Assembly (NCBI GenBank): GCA_020249925.1
Contig: JADCER010000012.1
Coordinates: 400,617-464,616 of the forward strand
Direction of reading: 5' to 3'
Source of the DNA: Roseomonas sp.
GTDB taxonomy: Bacteria; Pseudomonadota; Alphaproteobacteria; Acetobacterales; Acetobacteraceae
DNA length: 64,000 nucleotides
The translations under genes were made by a program, and so were the position numbers. The notes under the pieces are model-generated. The model had not been told where the DNA came from. It did no database searches and was given only the letters and a program-made list of their open reading frames with translations. Positions 44,328-53,879 of this stretch are shown piece by piece. Within the stretch, counting starts at the first letter, position 1. Each line of letters starts with the position of its first letter.

Positions 44328-46052
44328 ATGCCCTATACGGAACAAGGATGGCCCAATCTGCCGGCCATGATGCTGGGCAGGGCGCGGGAATGGCCGGATA
44401 AGCCGCTATTTCGCTTCTGGCGCGATGGCGCGTGGCAAAGCCTGCATTGGGCGGAATTTGCGCGCCAGGTTGCAGCGCTCGCGGCATTTTTGCGCGCGCA
44501 GGGGGTTGCGCCCGGCGACCGCGTGCTGCTGGTTTCGGAAAACCGCCCAGAATTTCCCATCGCCGATACGGCGATCATGGCGATCGGCGCCATTACCGTG
44601 CCGACCTATGTCACCAATTTGCCGAGCGACCACGCCCATATCCTGCGCGATTCCGGGGCGCGCTTTGCCGTTGTCTCGACCACCGCGCTGGCTGGGCGCG
44701 TATTGGAAGGCGCGGCCCTGGCGCATGGGCTTGATGGCTTGCTCTGTTGCGAGGCCCCGCCCCAAGCGCCGGGGCTGGCCGGCCATTTCTGGGGTGATGC
44801 GCTGGCCACCCCCGCCGATCCCTTGGTCCTGGAAGCCGAGACCCATCAGATCGCCTCAGAAGCCCTGGCCTGCCTGATCTATACTTCCGGCACTGGCGGT
44901 GCGCCCAAGGGGGTGATGCTGCCGCATCGCGCCTTGCTCGCCAATCGGCATGGCGTGCTGCCGCTGGCGGAAAAGCTGGAATTGGATGGCAAGCCCTATC
45001 TGTCCTTCCTGCCGCTATCGCATAGCTATGAACATACGGTGGGCGGTTTCCTGCTGCCATCCTATGGCATGGAGGTGGTTTATTCGCGCGGCGCGGATCG
45101 GCTGGTGCAGGAAATGGCCGAAATCCGCCCCGCGATCATGACCGCGGTGCCCCGCCTGTTTGAAGTGCTGCGCGCGCGGCTGCTCGGCGCGCTTGAGAAG
45201 GAAAAGCCCATCAAGCGCAAGCTGTTTGACCGCGCCTTGCTGCGTGGGCAGCAGCGCATGGCGGGTGCCTCGCTTGGCGTGATCGGCGGCATTGAAGATG
45301 CGCTGTTGGAAAAGCTGGTGCGGGAGAAGGTGCGCGCGCGTTTTGGCGGTGCGCTGCGGGCGCTGGTTTCTGGCGGTGCGCGGCTTGATCCCGACTTGGC
45401 GGCATTCTTCATCGCGCTCGGCCTGCCGGTGCTGCAAGGCTATGGCCAGACCGAAGCCGGCCCGGTGGTGAGTGTGAACCTGCCCTGGGCCAATCGGCAT
45501 GACAGTGTTGGCATGCCGCTGGAAGGCGTTGAATGCCGCATCGCCGCCGATGGCGAAATCCTGATCCAGGGTGATCTGGTCATGACCGGCTATTGGGGTA
45601 ATGCGGAAGCGACTGCCGCCACCCTGAAGCCCGAAGGCGAAGACCCGCGCCCCTGGCTGCATACCGGCGATATCGGCGCGCTGCGCGACGGGTTCCTGTA
45701 TATCACCGACCGCAAGCGCGATTTCATCAAGCTGCTGGGCGGTGACATGATCAGCCCGGCCAAGATCGAAAGCCTTTTGATGGCGGAACCCGAAATTCAG
45801 CAGGCGCTTGTCGCGGGTGAGGGCAAGCCGGGCTTGGTCGCGCTGATTGTCCCGGCTGAGGGCCAGGAAGCGGGAGTCGCGGCTGCCGTTGCGCGCGTGA
45901 ATGCCAGGCTCGCCGTGATTGAACGCATGCGGCGCCATGCGGTGACAGCGCCCTTCACCATTGAGAATGGCCTGCTGACGCCAACCATGAAGCTGAAGCG
46001 CCGCGCCGCTTTGCAGGAACGTGCGGCGGAGATTGAAAAGCTTTGGGGCTAG
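44328..46052 (+). CDS. AMP-dependent acyl-CoA synthetase
   Basis: 574 residues. ATP-binding motif YTSGTGGAPKGVMLPH (Gly replaces the usual second Thr), adenylation motifs LQGYGQTEAGP and HTGDIGALRDGFLYITDRKRD, and the catalytic C-terminal lysine region PTMKLKRRAA. The layout fits the long-chain (FadD15-like) synthetases, which activate fatty acids to CoA esters. It is somewhat short compared with family members of 600 or more. Monocistronic, with a separate ribosome binding site before the following receptor gene. Confidence 0.85.
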   Translation: MPYTEQGWPNLPAMMLGRAREWPDKPLFRFWRDGAWQSLHWAEFARQVAALAAFLRAQGVAPGDRVLLVSENRPEFPIADTAIMAIGAITVPTYVTNLPSDHAHILRDSGARFAVVSTTALAGRVLEGAALAHGLDGLLCCEAPPQAPGLAGHFWGDALATPADPLVLEAETHQIASEALACLIYTSGTGGAPKGVMLPHRALLANRHGVLPLAEKLELDGKPYLSFLPLSHSYEHTVGGFLLPSYGMEVVYSRGADRLVQEMAEIRPAIMTAVPRLFEVLRARLLGALEKEKPIKRKLFDRALLRGQQRMAGASLGVIGGIEDALLEKLVREKVRARFGGALRALVSGGARLDPDLAAFFIALGLPVLQGYGQTEAGPVVSVNLPWANRHDSVGMPLEGVECRIAADGEILIQGDLVMTGYWGNAEATAATLKPEGEDPRPWLHTGDIGALRDGFLYITDRKRDFIKLLGGDMISPAKIESLLMAEPEIQQALVAGEGKPGLVALIVPAEGQEAGVAAAVARVNARLAVIERMRRHAVTAPFTIENGLLTPTMKLKRRAALQERAAEIEKLWG

Positions 46053-46118
46053 CGGGCCCCTGTTCCAGAGGCGCAGAAAAGCGGTTAGCCTTTCCCTAAG
46101 GAAAAGGAGGAGGGACCC

Positions 46119-47084
46119 ATGATCACCACACGGCGGGGCGCATTGGCCTTTGGCGGAGCACTTGCGGCACTGCCTTTGGCGGCATCGGCGCAAGCCTATC
46201 CGACACGCGCGGTCCGGATCATTGTGCCGACCGGAGCGGGCGGCATCACCGATGTGCTGGCGCGCCTAGTGGCCGAGCGTCTGGCGGCGCGGCTTGGCGG
46301 GCAGGTGATTGTGGAAAACCGCCCCGGTGCTGGCGGCATTATCGGCACGGAAGCCGTGGCGCGCGCGGAACCCGATGGTCATACGCTGCTGATGGTCTTC
46401 CCAAGCCATCCGGTGAACCCCAGCCTGCGCGCAAGGCTGCCCTACGATACGGTCAAGGATTTCGCGCCCATCACCACCGTCACCACCGTGACCTCGGTGC
46501 TATTGGTGCCGGCATCTCTGCCGGCGCAATCGGTTGCTGATGTCATCGCGCTGTCGCGCCGCGAAAGGCTGACCTTTGCCTCTGTCGGCACTGGCAGTCT
46601 TGGGCATTTGGCCGGGGAGTTGTTCCGTTCCATGGCCAATATCGAATTGACCCATGTGCCCTATCGCAGCGTGCCGGATGCGCATACGGCGCTGCTGCGG
46701 GGCGATGTCTCGATGTTTTTTGACCCGCCCATCACCGGCCTGCCGCATATCCGCGAAGGGCGCCTGCGCGGGCTTGCGGTGACATCGCTCACGCGCTCAG
46801 CCGCCTTGCCGGATACGCCTACCATGCATGAAGCAGGGGTGACAGGTTTTGAATGTGTTGGCTGGAACGGCATTCTGGCGCCTGCCGCCACCCCGCAGCC
46901 CATTCTTGATCGGCTCAATCGCGAGATCGTCGCCATATTGAATGAGCCTGAGATGCAACGAAAACTGAGCGAGCAGGGCGCCGATCCCGCACCCGCGACG
47001 CGGGAGGCTTTCGCCGCCCGCATAACGGCTGACATTGAAAAATGGGCGGGCGTCATTCGCAATGCCGGCATCCGGCCTGAATAG
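46119..47084 (+). CDS. Orphan Bug/TctC-family binding protein, first of the 46-kb cluster
   Basis: 321 residues with a signal peptide containing an RR pair (TTRRGALAFGGALAALP) and ending ASAQA. Family features: YPTRAVRIIVPTGAGGITDV, VENRPGAGGIIGTEAVARA, FASVGTGSLGHLAGELF. It binds a carboxylate in the periplasm; no TctA/TctB genes are near. A strong AAGGAGGAGGG precedes the ATG. It heads a short operon with an alpha/beta hydrolase and a cyclase, which probably processes the transported compound. Confidence 0.85.
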   Translation: MITTRRGALAFGGALAALPLAASAQAYPTRAVRIIVPTGAGGITDVLARLVAERLAARLGGQVIVENRPGAGGIIGTEAVARAEPDGHTLLMVFPSHPVNPSLRARLPYDTVKDFAPITTVTTVTSVLLVPASLPAQSVADVIALSRRERLTFASVGTGSLGHLAGELFRSMANIELTHVPYRSVPDAHTALLRGDVSMFFDPPITGLPHIREGRLRGLAVTSLTRSAALPDTPTMHEAGVTGFECVGWNGILAPAATPQPILDRLNREIVAILNEPEMQRKLSEQGADPAPATREAFAARITADIEKWAGVIRNAGIRPE

Positions 47085-47098
47085 GGAAGCCTAATCCG

Positions 47099-47908
47099 AT
47101 GCCGGCTTTTTCGCCTGATCAGGGCTCTGAAATTTTCTATCGTGATGATTGCTTCGCCGATGTCTGGGAAAACCCCGAAGCACTGCTGATGCTGCATGGC
47201 AATGCCGAAAGCGGTGAGGCCTGGAATGGCTGGATGCCGCTGATGGGCCGGCGCTTTCGCATCATTCGCCCGGATATGCGCGGCTTCGGGCGATCCACCC
47301 CCATGCCCATCAATCACCCCTGGTCGGTGGATGGGATCATTGGCGATTTTATCGGGCTGATGGATCACCTTGGCATCCGGCGCTTTCATTTGATTGGCGC
47401 CAAGATCGCCTGCCCCATTGCGCTGCGTCTCGCGGCGCGGCATGCGGATCGCGTGGCTTCTCTTGTCGTGGTGGGTGGGCTGGTTTCCGGTACGGAATCG
47501 CTCGGCGATCGCGCCGCTTCCTGGGTGGAGCGGATTGAGACTGAGGGTGTGGAAGGCTGGGCACGCTGGACCATGGATGGGCGGCTTGGCAGTGCGGCGA
47601 GTGACGCGATGAAGGAAGGCTGGGCGAAGCTGATGGGTGCGACCGCGCTTTCAACCCAGCTTGGCTTCATCCGTTCTGTGCCGGGCATTGATGTCTGGGC
47701 CGATCTGCCCCGCATTGCCTGCCCAAGCCTAGTGATCACCACCGATGGCAGTGGGCTTGGTTCGGTTGAAGCGGTACGCGCCTGGCAGAAAACCATCAAT
47801 GGATCGGAATTGATGGTGGTGCCAGGCGATTCCTATCATGTCGCCGCAACCCATCCCGAAATCTGCGCACAAGCCGCGCTGGATTTCATCTCACGCCGCG
47901 CCAATTGA
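47099..47908 (+). CDS. Alpha/beta-hydrolase-fold protein lacking the nucleophile serine
   Basis: 269 residues. The fold is clear: LMLHGNAESGEAWNGW for the oxyanion region, IIRPDMRGFGRSTP after the next strand, and PGDSYHVAATHPE holding the likely catalytic histidine. At the nucleophile elbow, where relatives have GHSMGG, the sequence is LIGAKIACP: Lys102 replaces serine. The rest of the elbow is intact, so this looks like a deliberate change rather than decay. It may be a non-hydrolytic member or use other chemistry. It is 14 bp after the receptor gene and ends just before the cyclase. Confidence 0.75.
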   Translation: MPAFSPDQGSEIFYRDDCFADVWENPEALLMLHGNAESGEAWNGWMPLMGRRFRIIRPDMRGFGRSTPMPINHPWSVDGIIGDFIGLMDHLGIRRFHLIGAKIACPIALRLAARHADRVASLVVVGGLVSGTESLGDRAASWVERIETEGVEGWARWTMDGRLGSAASDAMKEGWAKLMGATALSTQLGFIRSVPGIDVWADLPRIACPSLVITTDGSGLGSVEAVRAWQKTINGSELMVVPGDSYHVAATHPEICAQAALDFISRRAN

Positions 47909-47925
47909 AGCTGAAGGTCAGCGTC

Positions 47926-48600
47926 ATGACCCGATTGATTGATCTTTCAACGCCAGTACAGACCGGTCATTTCCGCTGGGATGTGGAAAGAAGACTTTTA
48001 AAAAGCCACGATGCGGGCGCCGGGCAGGCGACTTGGGCCGGCTGGAACCTGCATGCCTTCACACATATGGACAGCCCCCGCCATGTGGACCCGGATGGTT
48101 TCACTACTGATGCCATTACACTCGACATGACGGTGGGTCCTGGTGCGGTTTTGGATGTTTCCCATGTGCCGGCTAATAGCTCGATCAGCGGCGAAGCCCT
48201 GGCGGCGGCAGGCGCGCATCTGCGGGCCGGCGATATTGCGCTGATTCGTGCGCGCTGGGATGAAAGGGCCGATATCAACACGCCGGAATTCTGGCTGCAC
48301 GCGCCCTGGATGACGGCAGAAGCAGCGATCTGGCTGCGAGAGCGCGGCATCAAGGCTGTCGGCTTCGATTTTCCGCAGGATTACTGCATTCGCTTTTTCC
48401 TGACCGGCGAAAAGCGCCCCCCACTGCCAGAGCATGTGACGCATTATCACCTGCTGAAGCAGGGCATCATCATGTTTGAATATTTGCGCAATATGGGCTC
48501 TTTGCGTCAGGCGCGAAATCAGGTTGTAGCCCTGCCCATCTGCATCCCGGATAGTGATGGCGCGCCAGCGCGCGTCATTGCCATGGAAGAGGAAGGCTGA
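47926..48600 (+). CDS. Cyclase-family metal hydrolase, third copy
   Basis: 224 residues from ATG 47926. The metal region reads LHAFTHMDSPRHVD, which keeps the His, His, Asp, His positions of HxGTHxDxPxH though Gly becomes Phe. VGFDFPQDYC replaces the DGWSWD block of the 17-19 kb copies, so it is a distant relative rather than part of that duplication. It is shorter (224 against 262). As the third gene of the receptor-hydrolase-cyclase set it probably opens a lactone or amide. Convergent with a CoA-transferase gene at 11 bp. Confidence 0.78.
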   Translation: MTRLIDLSTPVQTGHFRWDVERRLLKSHDAGAGQATWAGWNLHAFTHMDSPRHVDPDGFTTDAITLDMTVGPGAVLDVSHVPANSSISGEALAAAGAHLRAGDIALIRARWDERADINTPEFWLHAPWMTAEAAIWLRERGIKAVGFDFPQDYCIRFFLTGEKRPPLPEHVTHYHLLKQGIIMFEYLRNMGSLRQARNQVVALPICIPDSDGAPARVIAMEEEG

Positions 48601-48611
48601 GGCAGCGGGCG

Positions 48612-49754
48612 CTATCTTGGCGCCCAGCGCAAGCCGGCGCGGATGTCATCGCTATCCTCACCCGCAGCCGGTACGCCGCGCGCCGGTTGCGGGCGCGTAC
48701 CGTCAAAGCTGATCGGCAGGCCAATGGCGCGCACCGGCAGCCCTGGCACGGGGGCGACGATGCCAAGCGCTTCCACCTGCCGATCCACCGCGATTTCGCG
48801 CATGGTATTGATCGGGCCTGAGGGAATGCCGGCGGCTTCCAATAGCGGCAGCCATTCTTCCGCCGGGCGCGCGCGAAAGGCCGGTTCCATCAGCGCCATC
48901 AGCGCGGGTTTGTTCGCCACGCGCAGCCGATTGCTGGCAAAGCGTTCATCGCTGCCGAGTTCCGAAAGTCCCATGGCATCGCATAATTTGCGAAACAGCC
49001 GATCATTGGCCGCCGCCACCATCACCGGCGCGGTTGCAGTTTCAAAAGACTGAAACACCACCGTATTCGGATTGCCCGAAAGATTGCGCGGCGGCGGGCG
49101 GCCTGAAACCGTGAAGCCCGCGAAATGCGGCCCCATCCAGCCCAGCGCGGTTTCGAGCAGCGATGTATCAACAACGCCGCCCTTGCCGGTGCTGTGGCGC
49201 CGTTCCAGTGCCGCCAGAATGCCAATCACCGCCCACATGCCGGTGCCGAGATCAAGGATCTGCACGCCACTCCGCGTGGGTGGCCCGCCTTCCGCGCCAT
49301 TCATCATCATGAGGCCGGAATAGCCTTGCAGGATTGGTTCATAACCTGGGTGCAGCGCCTTCGGCCCCACCGCGCCAAAGGCGCCGAGTGACGCATAGAT
49401 CAGCCGCGGAAAACGCGCGGTGAGCGCCGCACCGCCCAGCCCCAAATCTTCCAAGGCGCCGGGGCGCATGTTTTGCACCACCACATCCGCCTCACCCACC
49501 AATTCCATCAGCAAAGCGCGATCTGCATCATTGCGCAGATCAAGGCTGAGCGATCTTTTGCCGCGATTGACGGCGATGAAGGTGGTTGCTGTGCCTTCAT
49601 GCATCGGCGGGCCCCAGCCGCGCGCATCATCGCCACCTTCGGGCCGTTCAAGCTTGATCACCTCGGCCCCCAGCATGGCGAGGATCTGGCCCGCAAAGGG
49701 CCCCGCAAGATTCTGCGCGATTTCAACAACCCGGATACCGGCCAAAGGTGACAT
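48612..49754 (-). CDS. Class III CoA-transferase (CaiB/BaiF), canonical order
   Basis: 380 residues from ATG 49754; the frame is open much further upstream, but that is antisense to the next gene. N-terminal MSPLAGIRVVEIAQNLAGPF, then MLGAEVIKLERPEGGD, and the catalytic aspartate at Asp168 in QILDLGTGMW, matching formyl-CoA transferase Asp169. The C-terminal half has VMVAAANDRLFRKLC and AGIPSGPINTMREI. It transfers CoA between carboxylic acids; the pair is unknown. Divergent from a second, differently ordered CoA-transferase gene 99 bp away. Confidence 0.88.
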   Translation of the reverse strand: MSPLAGIRVVEIAQNLAGPFAGQILAMLGAEVIKLERPEGGDDARGWGPPMHEGTATTFIAVNRGKRSLSLDLRNDADRALLMELVGEADVVVQNMRPGALEDLGLGGAALTARFPRLIYASLGAFGAVGPKALHPGYEPILQGYSGLMMMNGAEGGPPTRSGVQILDLGTGMWAVIGILAALERRHSTGKGGVVDTSLLETALGWMGPHFAGFTVSGRPPPRNLSGNPNTVVFQSFETATAPVMVAAANDRLFRKLCDAMGLSELGSDERFASNRLRVANKPALMALMEPAFRARPAEEWLPLLEAAGIPSGPINTMREIAVDRQVEALGIVAPVPGLPVRAIGLPISFDGTRPQPARGVPAAGEDSDDIRAGLRWAPR

Positions 49755-49853
49755 GCGAAAACCCTTTTCAAGCCGGCGAAGGGTAGGGCTTTGGTCGGTG
49801 CGCCGGCAAGCTTGGGACTGGACCTGGTGGCGCTGCCGGTGAAAGCTTGCAGC

Positions 49854-51257
49854 ATGAACCCAAGCCCTTCCGACATCCTCACTGCCCTTTGGCGCCAAGC
49901 CTCGCTTGATCCTGCCGCGCTTTCGCACATCAGCCTGACCGGCGCGGAACCCATCCAGCCTTCCAGCTTTCGCGTGGATGCGGCGGCGCAAAGCAGCATC
50001 GCGGCGACAGGTCTGGCGGCGGCACTGATCCATCAGCGGCGTGGCGGCGCAGCGCCGCGTGTTGCGGTGGATATGCGCGATGCGGCGATTGAGTTTCGCT
50101 CGGAACATCTGCTCAGCATCGCGGGCCGGCCTGCCGGGGCGCGTTGGGATGCGATTGCGGGGCTCTATCAATGCGGCGATGGGCGCTGGGTGCGGCTGCA
50201 CACCAACTTCCCGCATCATCGCGATGGTGTGCTGCGTTTGCTTGGAAACATCGCGCATGACCGCGCCGCAGTCGCCAAGGCGCTGGCGAATTGGAGCGCG
50301 GCGGAATTCGAAGCAGCAGCAGCTGAAGCAGGCCTGGTGGTGACGATGACGCGGAGCCTGGCCGAATGGGAAGCCTCTGCCCAAGGCCAGGCCGCGGCCA
50401 GCCTGCCGCCTGTGCTGATCGAGAAAATCGGCGATGCGCCGCCGGTGCCGCTGCCGCCGGCTGCCGCGCGCCCGCTTGCGGGCATGCGCGTGCTTGACCT
50501 GACGCGGGTGATTGCAGGGCCGGTGGCAGGCCGTACCCTCGCCGCACATGGTGCCGATGTTTTGCACATCAGCGCTGCGCATTTGCCGAGCTTTGATGAA
50601 TTGGTGATGGATACCGGGCGCGGCAAAAGAACCGCCGCGCTTGATTTGCGCGCGCCGGATGATCAGGCGCGCCTGCATGATCTGGCCACCAGCGCCGATA
50701 TCTTTCTGCAAGGCTATCGGCCGGGGGCGATTGCCGGCCATGGCTTTGCGCCGGAAGCCCTCGCCGCGCTTAATCCCGGCATCATCTGCGTCTCGCTTTC
50801 CGCCTATGGCCATCTTGGTCCCTGGGCGGCGCGGCGCGGATTTGATTCACTCGTACAAAACGCCAATGGCATGAATAACGCCGAGGCACTTGCGGCCGAG
50901 GAAGCCAAGCCGCGCCCCTTGCCGTGCCAGGCCTTGGATCACGCTTCGGGCTATCTGCTGGCCTTTGGTGCCATGGCCGCACTGCTGCGGCGTGCGGAAG
51001 AAGGCGGTTCCTGGCTAGTGCGTGTCTCGCTTGCCGGCACGGGCGAATGGATCAAGCGCCTGGGCCGGCTGGATGCGGGGCTCACCGCGCCGGGGCTGAC
51101 GCCTGCGGAAATTGAGGCAGCGCTGGAAGAAAGTGACAGCGGCTTCGGCCGAATGCGCGCCACACGCCATGCCGCGCAGCTTGCCGCCACACCACCGCGC
51201 TGGGATTTGCCGGCCATGCCGCTTGGCAGACATGCGCCGGCATGGCGCGACGCTTAA
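49854..51257 (+). CDS. Class III CoA-transferase-like protein with swapped halves
   Basis: 467 residues from ATG 49854. Residues about 48-190 resemble the C-terminal half of a CaiB protein (RVAVDMRDAA, CGDGRWVRLHTN, EAGLVVTMTRSLAEWEASAQ), whereas residues 206-405 resemble the N-terminal half: PLAGMRVLDLTRVIAGPVAGRT-like start, RGKRTAALDLRAPDD, then the catalytic Asp362 in QALDHASGY. The order is therefore reversed compared with the neighbour at 48.6-49.8 kb. It may be a circularly permuted transferase or have arisen by fusion of two truncated genes. Activity cannot be judged, but the aspartate is kept. Confidence 0.7.
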   Translation: MNPSPSDILTALWRQASLDPAALSHISLTGAEPIQPSSFRVDAAAQSSIAATGLAAALIHQRRGGAAPRVAVDMRDAAIEFRSEHLLSIAGRPAGARWDAIAGLYQCGDGRWVRLHTNFPHHRDGVLRLLGNIAHDRAAVAKALANWSAAEFEAAAAEAGLVVTMTRSLAEWEASAQGQAAASLPPVLIEKIGDAPPVPLPPAAARPLAGMRVLDLTRVIAGPVAGRTLAAHGADVLHISAAHLPSFDELVMDTGRGKRTAALDLRAPDDQARLHDLATSADIFLQGYRPGAIAGHGFAPEALAALNPGIICVSLSAYGHLGPWAARRGFDSLVQNANGMNNAEALAAEEAKPRPLPCQALDHASGYLLAFGAMAALLRRAEEGGSWLVRVSLAGTGEWIKRLGRLDAGLTAPGLTPAEIEAALEESDSGFGRMRATRHAAQLAATPPRWDLPAMPLGRHAPAWRDA

Positions 51258-51264
51258 CGCAGCG

Positions 51265-52104
51265 TCACTTCAAACAGCGCAAAAACAGCGTTGAAGGATG
51301 CGCCACTTCGCCCACCGCATCGGCAGCGCGCGGCGCGTCATTGGCCGCACCTTGCGTCACCTGCACATTCTGCTCGCGCAGAAACGCCAAGGCTTCCGTG
51401 TGCTTCACGGCGAAATTCACATTCTGCGGAATATCGCCCGTCTGCCGCGCTATTTGGCCGGCATTGAGCTTGGAAACCACAACCCCAATCACCTGCCCAC
51501 GCATATCCAAAAGCGGCCCACCGGAATTGCCCGACTGCACCGGCGCGCTGATCTGGATATGGCGCGGGTTATCGGCAAGGCCAGACAGCGCGGAGACCTC
51601 TCCGGTCGTCAGCGTCGGGCCTGAAGACAGCAATCCCGCCAAGGGAAAGCCATAAGTGACCACACCTTCACCGCGGCGATAGGCGTCCGCACTGCGGAAG
51701 GGCAGGCTGGGACCGGCATCTGCCTCGGTGCTGAGCAGGGCCAGATCACGCGTCGCATCACTCGCCAAGACGCGCGTCGGCACTTCCCGCCCATCGGGCA
51801 GGCGCGCCGCAACTTCGGCGCAGCCTTGAATCACATGATGATTGGTCATGATCCGTCGCGCCGCCACCACAAAGCCCGTGCCGGAGGATACGGCGCGGCG
51901 TGCGGCACGCTCCCCAGGGGCAAGCGGCGGAGGCTTTTCGCGCGGCAGCTCGGCCTCCGCACCCTGGCGGGGCAAAGGCGGGGGCTTTTCCGTCGGCAGC
52001 GCAACGCGCGGCATTTGGCCGGGCGCCCCGGGCAGCGGTTGCGCCCAGGCCGCCGCGCCCAAACCGAGCCCGAACAAAGCCATCAGACCTATGCGCTGCA
52101 CCAT
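51265..52104 (-). CDS. Exported trypsin-like serine protease (S1C type)
   Basis: 279 residues from ATG 52104. A signal peptide ends AAAWAQ. The catalytic triad is visible: His90 in TNHHVIQG, Asp120 in DATRDLALL, Ser194 in GNSGGPLLD. Between signal and protease a proline-rich linker contains EKPPPL twice (39-44 and 56-61). There is no clear PDZ domain, so it is not a full DegP; it may process periplasmic proteins or be anchored by partners. It is convergent with the swapped CoA-transferase gene (7 bp). Confidence 0.85.
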   Translation of the reverse strand: MVQRIGLMALFGLGLGAAAWAQPLPGAPGQMPRVALPTEKPPPLPRQGAEAELPREKPPPLAPGERAARRAVSSGTGFVVAARRIMTNHHVIQGCAEVAARLPDGREVPTRVLASDATRDLALLSTEADAGPSLPFRSADAYRRGEGVVTYGFPLAGLLSSGPTLTTGEVSALSGLADNPRHIQISAPVQSGNSGGPLLDMRGQVIGVVVSKLNAGQIARQTGDIPQNVNFAVKHTEALAFLREQNVQVTQGAANDAPRAADAVGEVAHPSTLFLRCLK

Positions 52105-52155
52105 CCTGTTATTGTGCCGCGCCGCGGCGCGGGAGGTCAATGCAAAAGCGCTGCC

Positions 52156-53739
52156 TCACCCGCGCCGGATGTTGTAGAACAGAGCCACCCCTTGCAGCAT
52201 CCCGGTCAGGTCTGCCCGCATGGCGGTCGGCGAGAAGAATTGCCCGAGCGGAATATAGGGCACCTGGTCAAAGCTCACGCGCTGCATTTGCCGGCCAATG
52301 GTCGCGCGCGCCGCATCATCCGGCGCGGCGAACCAGGCATTACGGAGCGTTTCCAGTTCCGGAATATTGGGCCAGCCGAAAATCGCACTCCGCCCATGGC
52401 CACGGATCAGGTTATTCGCCGCCGGGTTCACCTGGGCGCTGCCCGCGGTCCAGCTCACCATGAAATTCCAGCCGCCCTGGTCCACCGGGTTCTGGTTCAG
52501 GATGCGCGTGGTCACCGTGCCCCAATCGGTTGCGACATAATCCAGATTGATGCCGATGCGGCGGAGATAATCCCCCGCCACCTCACTCATGGCATTGATG
52601 ACAGGGAAATCCGTCGCCGCCAGCAGATTGATCCTCTCCCCCCGATAGCCCGCTTCCTGAAGCGCGCGGCGCGTATCGGCAATGCTGGTCGGGTTGCGGA
52701 AGGCATCCATCCCCTCATCGCTTGCCATGATGGAACTTGGCACGAAGAAACCATAGGGCACGCGCCAGAGCGATTCATCCGTGCTGCCGGCGGCGGTCAT
52801 GAAATCACGCTGCACAATGCCGCGCAGAATGGCGCGCCGGATCGCGGGATTGTCTAGCGGCGGGTTGAGGTGATTGGGCCTGAGGAAACCGATTGACCCA
52901 TTCGGATCCAGGATTTCGACCTTGAGCCCACGCGCACGGCGAAGCTGCGGCACCAGATCAATCGCGGGCAATTCCCACCAATCCACCTCACCGCGCTGCA
53001 GGGCTGCGGAAGCGGTGGCGCCATCCGGAATGGTCAGCCATTCCACGCGATCGAAATGCACCACTTTGCCGCCAGCCATATAGGAAGCCGGTTCCTGGCG
53101 CGGCACGTAATTCTCATTCCTGGCGTAGACGTTACGGCTGCCCGGCAGGCGTTCACTCGCCACAAAACGGAAGGGGCCGGACCCGATCATCTCCGGCACG
53201 GATTGTGAGGATGGCAAGGCCGCGTGGCGTTCGGGCATCATCACGCAAAGATGCGTGCCCACCTTGGCGAGCGCATCCGCCAAAAGCGGGAAGGGCTGCT
53301 TCAGGCGGATCAGGATGGTGCGATCATCGGCAGCGCCGCATTCATCTGTCACTGCCCAAAGCGCCTGGCCAAAGGCATCACGCGTTGCCCAGCGGCGGAT
53401 GGAAGCGGCGCAATCCTGCGCGCGCACCGGTTCGCCATCATGAAAGCGCAGGCCCTCACGCAGGCGGATGCGCCATTCGCGGCCGTCATTGCTGATGGTA
53501 TGCCCTTCGGCCATTTGCGGGCGCGCGCGCAATTCGGCATCCCAGCCATAAAGCGTGTCATAGACCATCATCGCATGGTTGCGGCTGACGAAAGCGACCG
53601 AGTGGATCGGGTCCAGCAGGGTCAGATCGGCCTGTGGCACAAAGCGCAGGACACGCCGCCCCGGCTGGCCTTGCGCTGCACCAAGCCGCGGCGCGGCCAT
53701 AGCGGCAGCCGAGGCCGCCAAAAGATTTCGACGGAGCAT
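52156..53739 (-). CDS. Periplasmic peptide/nickel-type ABC binding protein (family 5)
   Basis: 527 residues from ATG 53739. The N-terminus MLRRNLLAASAAAMAAPRLG is a signal with an RR pair. Family 5 features: FRFVASERLPGSRN, ALQRGEVDWWELPAID, GSIGFLRPNHLNPPLDNPAIR-like block with conserved NP residues, and DWGTVTTRILNQN. Such proteins bind oligopeptides, opines, nickel or similar. No permease or ATPase genes are next to it, so it is an orphan receptor or works with a transporter elsewhere. Divergent from the amidase gene over 140 bp. Confidence 0.85.
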   Translation of the reverse strand: MLRRNLLAASAAAMAAPRLGAAQGQPGRRVLRFVPQADLTLLDPIHSVAFVSRNHAMMVYDTLYGWDAELRARPQMAEGHTISNDGREWRIRLREGLRFHDGEPVRAQDCAASIRRWATRDAFGQALWAVTDECGAADDRTILIRLKQPFPLLADALAKVGTHLCVMMPERHAALPSSQSVPEMIGSGPFRFVASERLPGSRNVYARNENYVPRQEPASYMAGGKVVHFDRVEWLTIPDGATASAALQRGEVDWWELPAIDLVPQLRRARGLKVEILDPNGSIGFLRPNHLNPPLDNPAIRRAILRGIVQRDFMTAAGSTDESLWRVPYGFFVPSSIMASDEGMDAFRNPTSIADTRRALQEAGYRGERINLLAATDFPVINAMSEVAGDYLRRIGINLDYVATDWGTVTTRILNQNPVDQGGWNFMVSWTAGSAQVNPAANNLIRGHGRSAIFGWPNIPELETLRNAWFAAPDDAARATIGRQMQRVSFDQVPYIPLGQFFSPTAMRADLTGMLQGVALFYNIRRG

Positions 53740-53879
53740 CTTTTTGGTCCCTCCCCAGGGTTCACAAAAGGCTATGGCGCGCTGCCCTTCAGCGTCAAGG
53801 CAAATTACCATTGCCCGGGACGCAGCCTCGTTGCAGTCTTAACGCACAAGCAAACGGCCGGAAGCGCGGAGGCAAAAGC

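Noticed and set aside
45015..46193. 392-codon open frame antisense to the acyl-CoA synthetase gene
   Set aside because: Arg/Gln/His-rich shadow frame with no motif.
49755..50813. N-terminal extension of the minus-strand CoA-transferase
   Set aside because: The extension is antisense to the second CoA-transferase gene and unlike the family; MSPLAGIRVVEIAQ is the standard start.
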